A stretch of DNA of 64,000 nt, taken from IMG/VR virus record IMGVR_UViG_3300050138_000573, positions 1 through 64,000 of that record; one strand, 5' to 3'. Below are positions 32,792-41,326 of this stretch, piece after piece. The position numbers were made by a program, and so were the translations under genes. Every line of letters starts with the position of its first letter. The stretch's first letter is position 1. The stretch comes from a virus. A model generated the notes under the pieces. The model ran no database searches and had not been told where the DNA came from. It worked only from the letters and a program-made list of their open reading frames with translations.

Positions 32792-33274
32792 GTGGACGCT
32801 GCATTTCAGATCGGAGTTTACTCGATTACAAACCGAGCAAACGGCAAACGATATGTGGGCGTCACCTCGATTGATTTCCGAGTACGATGGCATCAACACA
32901 GAATTGATCTTCGCAAAGGAAGACACTGCAATAAGGGGCTTCAGGCGGATTGGAATAAAGTCGGCGAGAGCTCTTTCGAGTTTGCGATTCTCGAGGTCTG
33001 CTCGGCCGCTGACTGCAAATCAAAGGAGCAGGCTGCAATCCGTGATCTCAACGCTAGGAATCCCAACTTTGGATATAACATTGGGACGACCTATCATAAA
33101 TGCACGCCGGAGCGCGCACACGCAACGAGCGTCAGGTTTCGCGCGTGGTGGTCGGATCCCAATAATCGCGAGCAGTACAAAATTAACCAAACGCGGCGGT
33201 TGGCGCTCGGTCGATGGATTAAACGCCACCTCGGCATGAAACCCTCAACCATTGACTGGGAAGTAGCTGCATGA
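32792..33274 (+). CDS. GIY-YIG endonuclease, GTG start
   Basis: 160 residues. GVYSITNRANGKRYVGVTSI is the GIY-YIG signature (GVY-x11-YVG), followed by a conserved RWHQHR arginine region and WNKVGESSFEFAILE with the catalytic Glu. A basic C-terminal helix (INQTRRLALGRWIKRH) likely binds DNA. GTG 32792 is the only sensible start before the domain. First gene of a plus-strand island within minus-strand late genes and coupled by ATGA to the 617-residue gene. Confidence 0.88.
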   Translation: MDAAFQIGVYSITNRANGKRYVGVTSIDFRVRWHQHRIDLRKGRHCNKGLQADWNKVGESSFEFAILEVCSAADCKSKEQAAIRDLNARNPNFGYNIGTTYHKCTPERAHATSVRFRAWWSDPNNREQYKINQTRRLALGRWIKRHLGMKPSTIDWEVAA

Positions 33275-35124
33275 AGATCGACCTCCAAAATCGCGCACCG
33301 ACTGTCACGCGCCTGCACGACTTTCGGCAGCGTGTGGAACGAAAGTGGGACGTGCTCAATTTCGTTCCGAAAACTCCACAGGAAATTTTGGACACCTGCT
33401 GGCTTCCGCTCGGCAGCGTCGATGACGAATATACGGATTGTTATCTCGTCGATCAAAAGGTGGTCGGCGAATTGGGTCCGTATGAAGATCCACAGAAAGA
33501 GCCGCCAGTCCTGTTGCGCGTGTACGAGCAACTCGATGGCCTTAACGAAACGCTCGTCGGTTCGCCGGACGTAATCATCGGTCAAGACGGATTAACGATC
33601 GTCACGCTGCATTACTTACAACTCGAGCTAGGCACGGCGATCTACAAAATTCCAGGCACTGCCGTTTGTCCTGCACCGCACGACAACTGTGTTTTGCGTG
33701 ATGAAAAACGTACTGACGATGGGACCCTCAGAACAATCGACAGGACGTACATATCGAGTGGCCTGATTTCCGAAACCGACGAGATCCACAACAACGGCGC
33801 GTTGTTGATGAAAACTTTGGTGTATGTAAACGAGACCGCGCCAACGCCGAGTGGCTATACGTTGATTTCGACAAAGACTGAGTATCCGGGCGGCCTGCCT
33901 GTGACCACCACGGTCTGGGCCAAAGGCACCGGGCAGGTTTCCTACCAGACCGAGTATCGGCTTTCACCTGACCAGGGCACGACTGGCGTGACCGTGACGA
34001 CGATCAAATATCTGACGACGCCATTGGTGAATGCCAATCCAATCACACCACCCGCGAGCTCGGTTGAAATCTCTGTGACCTACGAGGAATCAGAAGGGCA
34101 TCGCGTGTGGACGGCGATCTACGCGTCAGGTCAGGGTACCATCGCGACTGACCTATCCATCGAGAATTTCGGGAAACTCGTTCTCTACAATATCACTTCG
34201 ATCAACGCGCCGCCGAGCGCGCCGGCGCCGACCATCGGTGGCACGGTCACGCTAATCAAATCGTCGCAGCGCAACGGCACGCGTTTCGAGGACGGCACCG
34301 TGATGTACGACTACGATTGGGCTGAGGGCCAGGGCGTCATCGACCAGCGCATCCAGACGCGCGATGGCGGGCTGAGGCTTGAGACGTGGGTTTCGCTCGG
34401 CGTTGCCTACGATCCCAGCTTCATGCTGCCTTTGGGTATTCTGGTGATGAAGGACCAGGAATTGGTCCGCGGCACGATGCGTTTTACCGTGTCGTGTATG
34501 CAAAACGCGGCCGGCACCGATCCGACTGTTGGCACCGCACTTCAGTTTAACGACAAGCACCCGTTCCGCTATCCCGGCCGGGCGAAGGCTTATGTGAAGT
34601 CGTTCATCGCGATCGCGCCGGATGCCACTTCGTTCACCGCCCACGCCTACGATGTCTTTCTGTCGCCGCCGGTGGACCTCGAGGTGGATGCCACGGTTGA
34701 TGTGACCTACGCCACTGACTCCACGCTTTCGCTTGGCACCGCGTTCTGGAATCCGGATAGCTGGGCGACGGTGGTGGCGGCGTGGGAAACCTACGACATC
34801 CGCCCGATCTCGGTCGTCCAGACCCACACCGGCTATCGTGCGGTCAGCCCCGGCCTGGTGCTCAACTTCACGGCCGGCACGGAAATCTCCAGCGGTGGTA
34901 CAGTCATCCTCACCGGCGTTAATACGAGTTGTATGGGCCAGCGCGTTTACGGCACATCATCGGGATCGATCGTCGTGTACGGTGGTCCCCCAGCCCCGGA
35001 TTATCGAACTTGGTATCTCGCCGCGCGCGTTGAACTGGCGTTCACCGGCCTTGATGGCACGCAGTATTTCCGCAAGACGCTCGTTTCCGCAACCATTCCA
35101 GGCCAGAGTGCGCTGCCTGTTTGA
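33271..35124 (+). CDS. Large beta-rich virion-type protein, 617 aa
   Basis: An N-terminal 120 residues of alpha/beta (LHDFRQRVERKWDVLNF) precede long beta-strand repeats with many Thr/Val/Gly (TTTVWAKGTGQVSYQTEYRL, VDVTYATDSTLSLGT). No signal peptide. Such make-up suggests a tail or surface protein. The start ATG 33271 is joined to the GIY-YIG stop. I recognise no family; relation to its three downstream genes suggests a common structure. Confidence 0.65.
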   Translation: MKIDLQNRAPTVTRLHDFRQRVERKWDVLNFVPKTPQEILDTCWLPLGSVDDEYTDCYLVDQKVVGELGPYEDPQKEPPVLLRVYEQLDGLNETLVGSPDVIIGQDGLTIVTLHYLQLELGTAIYKIPGTAVCPAPHDNCVLRDEKRTDDGTLRTIDRTYISSGLISETDEIHNNGALLMKTLVYVNETAPTPSGYTLISTKTEYPGGLPVTTTVWAKGTGQVSYQTEYRLSPDQGTTGVTVTTIKYLTTPLVNANPITPPASSVEISVTYEESEGHRVWTAIYASGQGTIATDLSIENFGKLVLYNITSINAPPSAPAPTIGGTVTLIKSSQRNGTRFEDGTVMYDYDWAEGQGVIDQRIQTRDGGLRLETWVSLGVAYDPSFMLPLGILVMKDQELVRGTMRFTVSCMQNAAGTDPTVGTALQFNDKHPFRYPGRAKAYVKSFIAIAPDATSFTAHAYDVFLSPPVDLEVDATVDVTYATDSTLSLGTAFWNPDSWATVVAAWETYDIRPISVVQTHTGYRAVSPGLVLNFTAGTEISSGGTVILTGVNTSCMGQRVYGTSSGSIVVYGGPPAPDYRTWYLAARVELAFTGLDGTQYFRKTLVSATIPGQSALPV

Positions 35125-35126
35125 AT

Positions 35127-35561
35127 ATGGCATCTGAAGATGATATTCCCACTCCGCCATTTGTTAAGCCTGTCTCGCAGAGGGACAGCTTTCAGGATGA
35201 CAGTGCGGACTACAACGAGCAGCCACCTGCCGATGTGCCGTCACCCGGCGGAACCTATGTCAGTGGCTATATAAAATCCACGACGCCCGAGGATCATCAG
35301 CGGCGCGTGCCGAATGTGCCGTTCTCGGTGCCGGTTTCGAAGAAGAATCGGCTCGTGCCCAGGTATGAGGTAGAGGGCACCCCGGCGGCATCGAACAACA
35401 CTGATTCCAGTTCATCGGGCGGCGGGGGTGGCGGGGGCGGCACGCCTGATCCATCGATCCTCACCCAGCTTCAGATTTTCCAGAGCATGTTCGATTGCTT
35501 TAACATCGTGTGCGACGAATCCGGCACCTTGTCCTGGTCGTTCGATTGCGACGACTCGTAA
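35127..35561 (+). CDS. Linker-rich protein with Cys at C-terminus
   Basis: 144 residues from ATG 35127; a TTG at 35121 would overlap the previous stop. Mostly disordered (Asp/Pro/Ser), with a run of eight glycines (SSSSGGGGGGGGTPDPS) before a helical end DCFNIVCDESGTLSWSFDCDD that carries three Cys. Stop is directly followed by the Cys-rich gene. It may be a flexible tether or fibre part linked by disulfides. Confidence 0.6.
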   Translation: MASEDDIPTPPFVKPVSQRDSFQDDSADYNEQPPADVPSPGGTYVSGYIKSTTPEDHQRRVPNVPFSVPVSKKNRLVPRYEVEGTPAASNNTDSSSSGGGGGGGGTPDPSILTQLQIFQSMFDCFNIVCDESGTLSWSFDCDDS

Positions 35562-36455
35562 ATGCCCACTTCCGGCACCACTGACAACCCGTGCGTCTGC
35601 TGCGCGGGTCTCATTCCCATATCGATGCTGTGCCGTCAACGCGGGGGCACCGCTTCGTTGGTGGGATGCTCAGCCTACACATCACCAAGCAGCCCACCAA
35701 AGAAATATCGGCGCGCACAACTTTCCGGTTCATCAACCTCGGACGAATGGACTAACCAGTTTTGCTCCGGGCCGTTTGATGCGGGAACAGTAACGTGTGT
35801 TTATACTGGATTTATTCAATATGATGCGGGCACCGGACTTCCGACGACGGGAGGTTCGACGGTTTGCAACGGCGTCCCTATCGGCACCGGCGCTGCATGC
35901 GGCACTTTTGCGGAACAGTGCAATGTCACCTACACCTACACGCCCACAACAGCCACGCGTGTCGATACCGCTAACTGTTGCATTCAACCTAACGGGAATT
36001 ACCTGAAATCACGCGCGTCTGCCGAGAGTTTTGTCGCGACACTCTCCGATGAAGACACGAACGATGACGCGATTGCCCGCCTGCTCGCTGGCGCCGGCGG
36101 AACGTGGGGCGGCTGGAGTGCAACAGCCAACGATGGATCGGCCTGCGCGCCTTCGGTGTGCTGCTTGGCGCAGTGGTCGATTCGCACGACAGGGTTCGAC
36201 ATCGCCTACAACGAAGCGCAATTCCGTGTTGACGGGACTTCGGCAGGGCTAACCCCCCTCACCAACTACACCATCAAGGTCGATATTTACCGGCGCGTGT
36301 CCGGTTCTCTCGGCGCCTACACGCTTTTCGAAACTCAAGACTTTCCGATCACTACGGATGCTGATGGCAACTTCGCCTTTTTTGATGGCGACGTGCCGAA
36401 CGATGAGGGGTTTCAAACTTTTTCGTCCCGAGCTTACGCGGTCCTGGCGCCATGA
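35562..36455 (+). CDS. Cysteine-rich virion-type protein
   Basis: 297 residues with 15 Cys, all in the first 210 (NPCVCC, CNGVPIGTGAACGTF, ANCCIQ, CAPSVCCLAQW), interleaved with Thr/Gly/Ser beta sequence. A C-terminal domain free of Cys (about 225-297: NYTIKVDIYRRVSGS ... FFDGDVPND) looks like a separate beta-sandwich. So dense a Cys content is unusual for a cytoplasmically made protein. It overlaps the following oxidase-like gene by ATGA at 36452, which suggests the pair are made together. Confidence 0.7.
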   Translation: MPTSGTTDNPCVCCAGLIPISMLCRQRGGTASLVGCSAYTSPSSPPKKYRRAQLSGSSTSDEWTNQFCSGPFDAGTVTCVYTGFIQYDAGTGLPTTGGSTVCNGVPIGTGAACGTFAEQCNVTYTYTPTTATRVDTANCCIQPNGNYLKSRASAESFVATLSDEDTNDDAIARLLAGAGGTWGGWSATANDGSACAPSVCCLAQWSIRTTGFDIAYNEAQFRVDGTSAGLTPLTNYTIKVDIYRRVSGSLGAYTLFETQDFPITTDADGNFAFFDGDVPNDEGFQTFSSRAYAVLAP

Positions 36456-36886
36456 TCCGTCTGCCATCAAAGATTACGCTCCACGCGCCGCACCTCGCGG
36501 GGAAGCCCTTGATGCAGGGTCCCAATCTGCCGGTGCCCGTCGTCGCAGCCAAGCCTGCGATCAGGGGCAAAATCCCCAACACGCCTTCGACCTGGCCTGA
36601 ACTTCATAAACGCGCGCTGTCGCACGAGGGAAAGAATGACCTGTTGTGGTTGATGATGTTTGGTGCACGCATTGCGGGTAGCTGCGCCTGTCGCGAGAGT
36701 TGGAAAAAGGAGCTCATGATGCTGCCTCCGGACTTCAAAAACTATTTCTTCTGGTCGGTGGCGATTCACAACATGGTCAATGTGCGGTTGGGCAAACCGC
36801 AGGTGAACGTCGATGAGGCGCGGAAAATCTGGGCTACCCCATCCCCGGCTGCCCCTGTCCTCCCTGAGCTGCCGGCTGCGTCGTGA
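36452..36886 (+). CDS. Erv/ALR-like sulfhydryl oxidase candidate
   Basis: 144 residues. ELHKRALSHEG (about 50-60), CACR with Cys78/Cys80, a Trp101, then HNMVNVRLGKP (106-116) and a DEARKIW end follow the pattern of Erv1/ALR-type proteins, where CxxC next to FAD is followed by HNxVNxxLxKP. The spacing variant CxC is not the classic CxxC. A cofactor site is not visible by eye beyond the HN-VN motif. The expected job is to form disulfides, probably in the Cys-rich protein encoded just before it. The last 53 bp overlap the convergent gene at 36834. Confidence 0.6.
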   Translation: MIRLPSKITLHAPHLAGKPLMQGPNLPVPVVAAKPAIRGKIPNTPSTWPELHKRALSHEGKNDLLWLMMFGARIAGSCACRESWKKELMMLPPDFKNYFFWSVAIHNMVNVRLGKPQVNVDEARKIWATPSPAAPVLPELPAAS

Positions 36887-37151
36887 GGATCTGCCGGCAC
36901 GCGGTTTCGTCCTCGACCATCATCGTGTCGATGAGCCAGTCGTATTCCAGCAGGATGAGCCGAAGAGCCTCGCGCTTGTCCTTATCCACCTTGGTCGGCG
37001 GATCGTGCAGAAAGCTCCGTGCACACGAATCCCGCCGTTGTTTCACCCGCCGCAGCCAATAGGCGTTGAACGCCTCGGCCTCCCGCAACGTCCGGATGTA
37101 ATTCAGGTCGCGCTGCGCGTGCTGCTTGGAGCGGAGGGGTTCGTTGCTCAC
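36834..37151 (-). CDS. Small helical protein near portal genes, 105 aa
   Basis: Charged helical protein (EAEAFNAYWLRRVKQRRDSC, REALRLILLEYDWLIDT) ending in a low-complexity Gln/Gly tail. It overlaps the upstream GT9 gene by ATGA at 37148 and the plus-strand oxidase gene tail-to-tail. Similar short helical proteins accompany portal genes; role unknown. Confidence 0.6.
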   Translation of the reverse strand: MSNEPLRSKQHAQRDLNYIRTLREAEAFNAYWLRRVKQRRDSCARSFLHDPPTKVDKDKREALRLILLEYDWLIDTMMVEDETACRQILTTQPAAQGGQGQPGMG

Positions 37152-38281
37152 GTGACGAGTTTGAGTTCAAACTTTTTCGCGATCCGTTCCAGCCGTTCCA
37201 CGATCGTCTCCGGCTTGATCGACTCAAGCACTTCGCACAGGCCGCGCGCTTTACTCGGGCAGTTGTCGGGAAAATAATTCCGCTTGGTCGGGATAGCGTG
37301 GTGAAAGCACGGCGCGCACTTCCCACTGCCACTGAGCGCCACGGTCGTAGGGCAGTAGCGTGTGCGGAGATCAGCGGGGAACGGCCCATAGAGACCGACC
37401 GCGGGGATGCTGAGGGCGCCGGCGATGTGCAACAGGGCCGAGTCCGCGCCGAGGAACACGTCGGCATTGTTGATAACGGCACAGCTTTGGCGAAAAGTCA
37501 GGCCGGCGGCCGCGAGATTGCGGAGGGATGCCGTCTCCTCGATTTTGATCTCACCTTTCTGGCCCATCAGGAAGACCTCCCAGCCTTTCTTCACGAGTTT
37601 ATCGACTACCTCGCCCATTTTTTGGATTGGGTAGGTGCGGCAGTGGGCGCTCGTGCCGACCTGGATGCAGATACGCCGCGAGCCAACCACGCGCGGATAC
37701 TGCTCCATGACCCAGATGGACTCATTCTCGGTGACGGCGTAGGCCGGCTTCTTGTCGAGGATTGCCGGCGGCCCTTTGCCGAGCAGCGACAGATCGCGCA
37801 CGCTGCCCTTGAGCCCGGTGATTTCGGCGAAGAGGTCAGTCATGTGCAGTTGCTTCGCGCGCGGATTGCGCTCGATCGCGTTCTCGAAAATAACCTGCGC
37901 ATCGTAGCTGTTGAAAGCGGCCGCGGGCACCGGGTCTTGGATGATTTCATCGATGAACGGCAAATTCTGAAGAACCTGCTGGTAGTGCTTCATGGTCGCC
38001 ACCCCGATGAAACACTTCGGCCAGCGCCGCTTGATCTCGCGAAGCACGGGCGTCAGCAGCACCAGGTCGCCAAAGCCACCGATCCGCACGAACAGGACGC
38101 GTTTTCCGTTCCAGTCCTTGTCCTCGTCGAATAGCTTCCCCATGTCCACGGCGCGCATCGTACCACCGCCGGCGTGCGTCACGAGTTGGGCAGCCGACAG
38201 ATCCTCGGTAATGTATTCCCCAGCGGGGATGACGTAGCTCGGCGTGAAAACAACCGGGTCTTTGAGAGTCAGGTGGTGCAT
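37148..38281 (-). CDS. GT9 heptosyltransferase-like glycosyltransferase
   Basis: 377 residues. After 55 residues, KRVLFVRIGGFGDLVLLTPV begins the GT-B fold of family 9 (ADP-heptose:LPS heptosyltransferases); the C-terminal domain has ICIQVGTSAHCRTYPIQK and the donor-site motif FLGADSALLHIAGALSIPAVGLYGP, then CSPxxxxP-like CAPCFHHAIPTKR. Sugar donor is unknown; ADP-heptose is only the family default. It lies between the portal and small structural genes, so host cell-surface or virion sugars may be altered. Confidence 0.85.
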   Translation of the reverse strand: MHHLTLKDPVVFTPSYVIPAGEYITEDLSAAQLVTHAGGGTMRAVDMGKLFDEDKDWNGKRVLFVRIGGFGDLVLLTPVLREIKRRWPKCFIGVATMKHYQQVLQNLPFIDEIIQDPVPAAAFNSYDAQVIFENAIERNPRAKQLHMTDLFAEITGLKGSVRDLSLLGKGPPAILDKKPAYAVTENESIWVMEQYPRVVGSRRICIQVGTSAHCRTYPIQKMGEVVDKLVKKGWEVFLMGQKGEIKIEETASLRNLAAAGLTFRQSCAVINNADVFLGADSALLHIAGALSIPAVGLYGPFPADLRTRYCPTTVALSGSGKCAPCFHHAIPTKRNYFPDNCPSKARGLCEVLESIKPETIVERLERIAKKFELKLVT

Positions 38282-38589
38282 GAGTATTTTGCGCGCGGAT
38301 AGGCGACGAGGAATGAGATGTTTATGCCAAAGATGTAGAATTGGAGAGCATGATAGCGCAGCGGCGGCTCAACCCCGTCGTAAATCACAAACCGTGAGCG
38401 GAGGAAACGCCGGGTTCCACGAACAAGTTTAACTTGGTCTGGAGGCGCCGGATTTTCGCATCTTTGGCTCGCTGCGATCTGCAATGAGATTTGCGGTCGG
38501 TATTTCTTGGCTCCGCTTACCGTCCTCCAAGTCGCGTTGGACAGATTATACTGCTTGAGCCACCGATAGGGCCTTGTCGCTTCCATCAT
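38269..38589 (-). CDS. Hypothetical protein, 106 aa
   Basis: Basic, with aromatic-rich C-terminal part (LQFYIFGINISFLVAYPRA) that might be a membrane segment. Its last 13 bp overlap the GT9 start. Two adjacent ATG codons (38589, 38586). Composition is less GC-rich than neighbours, so recent acquisition is possible. Confidence 0.5.
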   Translation of the reverse strand: MMEATRPYRWLKQYNLSNATWRTVSGAKKYRPQISLQIAASQRCENPAPPDQVKLVRGTRRFLRSRFVIYDGVEPPLRYHALQFYIFGINISFLVAYPRAKYSCTT

Positions 38590-38620
38590 TCCGGTGAAAT
38601 CACTCCCAAACGCTCACCCG

Positions 38621-38636
38621 GTCAATCCTTTTTCAC
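38621..38636 (-). promoter_or_regulatory. GTGAAAAAGGATTGAC motif
   Basis: A minus-strand sequence 32 bp ahead of the 38589 gene, 14/16 identical to 7025-7040 and with a TTGAC end. At 17 bp beyond TTGACC lies TGATTT, a weak -10 candidate. Proposed promoter or phage-specific transcription signal. Confidence 0.3.
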
Positions 38637-38655
38637 AGCCTAATGAATTTGCCAA

Positions 38656-38724
38656 CATGCCGGATTATCCGGCCGAGAGGCCCGCGTGGCGGGGAAAACC
38701 GCCCCTCATATCCCGTCCGGCATG
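38656..38724. repeat. Nested inverted repeats in 204-bp intergenic region
   Basis: CATGCCGGA (38656-38664) pairs with TCCGGCATG (38716-38724); inside, GGCGG (38688-38692)/CCGCC (38699-38703) makes a second hairpin. No gene is seen in 38590-38793. The DNA or RNA may be structured upstream of the minus-strand genes; there is no T-run to make it a terminator. Confidence 0.4.
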
Positions 38725-38793
38725 GATTTGCCTTAACCATTCAGTTACCAGCCGTCTGCGTCGCAGCGCACCTGCGTAGATGTTGGTTAAAGA

Positions 38794-41292
38794 TCAGGGA
38801 GCGTTCCCGGGCGCGGCCGCGCCCGGCTGCGCCGTCTGGCTCAACTTCGTTGGAAACTTCGTTGAACCCCCGGCGCCGGCGTCGCCCAGTTTCGCGCCAC
38901 CAGCGGGCTTCGCGTTGCCATCGGCGCCCGGTGACTCCGGCGGCGGTGAAGCGGCGGCGGTCATCAGGTCTTCCTTCACGCCAATCTCGCCCATGATGGC
39001 CATGCGCTCTGTGGGGTTCAGCTCCCCGATCTTCGCCGTGACCGCGACCGTGGACTTCGTAGCTTCCTCCGGTGGCGGTGGCGGCGGTGCCGGCGGGACG
39101 GGAACGATGGTCGTTTCGGCGTTCGTCTTGGGCGAAAGCGCGCGAATCTGATCCCGGTAGAATGGAGCCACGCGGGTCTGCACTTCGGGCGGAAGCAGGT
39201 AGAATTTCTCGACGATCGCGGCGGCGGCGGATGCCTGCTGCACATTCTGCTGGTTCTTGTGCGTGGTCAGGGAGATTGTGCACTTCATCTTTAGTCCGCG
39301 CACATCGTCGGGTGAAATTTTGTCGATGCCCTGGGTATCACCCTCGAGGTAGGTGAATGCTTCCTCGGGGTTGATGTTCGCCAGGGTCACATCGATTTCA
39401 CGATTGAGGAGCCGCGTCATCGGGCTCTCGAGATCGGACACGATCGGCTGGAACAGTTCGTCGCCGGATTTCTGCACTTCGACGATGCCGGTCGCGAGCT
39501 TGGACGACTGCATGCCCGCGGCCTGGTCGTCGTTCGCGTTGCTCACCCCGCTCTCATTCATGAGGAGCTGAATGAAGAACTGGATCATCTTCTGGATGTC
39601 CTCGAACTTGATGTCGTTGAGATAGACCACGGAGAGCACGTCCTCGGCCTTCATGCCGGCCTTCTTCGTGTAGCTGCCGCCCCAGTTCATCTTGAGGTTC
39701 GGGTCGCGGTCGCCTTCGAGTGTATTGGTCGGCGTCCAGAAATCGACGCGGCCACTGCGGCTCTGGCTGAAATTCCAGCGGTTCACCAGCAGGTCCACGA
39801 TCGTCTGGTAGGACTCAAAGAGTTCCATAATCCCTTGGCCGTACCACCGGCCCTGCACAGGGTTGATGCGGATGACCTCGATTGGGCGCAATCCGTCCGT
39901 CGTCACGTTGGCCACATGGTCGTAAAAGATAGGTGCGCGGCTCACGCGGTCGCAGATCAGCATGATGTTTTCCGCGATGCCGTCATTGTTCGCGTCGAAC
40001 CATATATAGAACTCGGCAAACTCGGCGACCGGACCTGACGAATCGGCGTTGCTCGGGACGGGCGTGTAATTCTCGTTCGGGCGGATCGCGAGGCTCTCGG
40101 CCGCTTTCGGAGCGGAGGTGTTCGACTCGAGCTTTTTGACGAGCGCCATCATCTTTTGCGCCACGGCCTTTCGCTGGTCGGTGGTGTCATCGATCATGCC
40201 GCGCTTCACGACGAGATCGACGAACTCGGCCACCTGCTTGTCATAGAGGTGGCAGCAGCAGTCGGCGGTCTGCACGCTCTTCGCGGTCAGCGGGCAGAGG
40301 AAGTCCTTGTAATAAATGACTTCGCTGCGTGCTCCTTCGAAGAGCACCTGGCGGCGATTGAGCGTGGAATTTTGCCAGATCGGATTATCGGGTTTCGGGG
40401 TCACGCCATCTTTCGCCAAGACCTGCGTGCCGGCGCCATCCTCGGCATCCTTCCACTGATCGTCGTCCTGAGTGATGACATCACCCTTTGCGTCGCGCAC
40501 CGGCTGTCCATCCACGTCATGCAGCACCACGGCATCGGTATCAAAAATCTGATCGCGCACGACATAGCTCGTTTTGACCGCACACTCACCCAGCACCAGC
40601 GCCACGCTGATCGCTTCCTCCTTGTCGTCGCGGGAGTCGGCCTGAGCCAACTTGTAACGGCAGAAACGCTCGATTTTGTCCGCGAGTTCCTCGTCCACCG
40701 GATCACCACTACCCGGCGTCGGGTCCACCGAAAACCACGGGTTACCACCGAAAAAGGCATTGATCGCGCGGGCGATCATCTGGCGGCAAATGCGGCGCAC
40801 CACCGGGACCGCGATGTTCGACGACATGAAAATGTTGTCCAAGCCCATCGTCCACGGGCGCCACGAGACATCGTTCATGAAGGTCGCATCGAACCGCGAC
40901 CGCTTGCCGAGGAAGGTGCTCGCCTGCAGGAAGCCCTGCGCGGCTGAAATCATGTTCGGCGCCGGCGCGAGGTTCGCCCACCATGTCGGCTGAAGCGTCT
41001 GGTCGCGGCCCGCCTCGTTTCCCATATCCATCAACCGCTTGAACGCGTAGTCGATCATCTTCGTCTCTTGGTCCCTCGTCAGCTTTAACTGGGTCTGGAA
41101 CGGCACGAGCGGTGCATTCTGATCCACTGGGTCGCCCAACGCCTTCGTCGCCTTGTCGATGAACGGCGCATCATCCGGCGGGGGCGGCGGGGGAGGGGAC
41201 GGCGGCTGGTCCGGAACCTGAGACGGGTCTTGGGCGGGGGCCCGCGGGGGCGCCACTGTCGTCTCGGGATCATCCTGGGGAACGTCTGGCAT
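38794..41292 (-). CDS. Portal protein
   Basis: 832 residues. Pro-rich N-terminus, then a helical clip-and-wing region; recognisable blocks are NIAVPVVRRICRQMIARAIN, EFYIWFDANNDGIAENIMLI, then GRWYGQGIMELFESYQTIVD, the conserved stem/crown zone of P22-type portals, and ESPMTRLLNREIDVTLANI. C-terminal 80 residues are Gly/Pro/Ala-rich. It forms the dodecameric DNA channel at one capsid vertex. Gene order places it downstream of terminase and the giant protein. Long for a P22-like portal (about 725). Confidence 0.8.
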   Translation of the reverse strand: MPDVPQDDPETTVAPPRAPAQDPSQVPDQPPSPPPPPPPDDAPFIDKATKALGDPVDQNAPLVPFQTQLKLTRDQETKMIDYAFKRLMDMGNEAGRDQTLQPTWWANLAPAPNMISAAQGFLQASTFLGKRSRFDATFMNDVSWRPWTMGLDNIFMSSNIAVPVVRRICRQMIARAINAFFGGNPWFSVDPTPGSGDPVDEELADKIERFCRYKLAQADSRDDKEEAISVALVLGECAVKTSYVVRDQIFDTDAVVLHDVDGQPVRDAKGDVITQDDDQWKDAEDGAGTQVLAKDGVTPKPDNPIWQNSTLNRRQVLFEGARSEVIYYKDFLCPLTAKSVQTADCCCHLYDKQVAEFVDLVVKRGMIDDTTDQRKAVAQKMMALVKKLESNTSAPKAAESLAIRPNENYTPVPSNADSSGPVAEFAEFYIWFDANNDGIAENIMLICDRVSRAPIFYDHVANVTTDGLRPIEVIRINPVQGRWYGQGIMELFESYQTIVDLLVNRWNFSQSRSGRVDFWTPTNTLEGDRDPNLKMNWGGSYTKKAGMKAEDVLSVVYLNDIKFEDIQKMIQFFIQLLMNESGVSNANDDQAAGMQSSKLATGIVEVQKSGDELFQPIVSDLESPMTRLLNREIDVTLANINPEEAFTYLEGDTQGIDKISPDDVRGLKMKCTISLTTHKNQQNVQQASAAAAIVEKFYLLPPEVQTRVAPFYRDQIRALSPKTNAETTIVPVPPAPPPPPPEEATKSTVAVTAKIGELNPTERMAIMGEIGVKEDLMTAAASPPPESPGADGNAKPAGGAKLGDAGAGGSTKFPTKLSQTAQPGAAAPGNAP

Positions 41293-41326
41293 CGGATAGG
41301 TGGGTTAAGGATGAACGGCGGCGAAA

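Noticed and set aside
37298-38134. Plus-strand frame of 278 codons
   Set aside because: Exactly antisense to the GT9 gene, whose family motifs are unmistakable; its product is Arg/His/Asp-rich with no domain.
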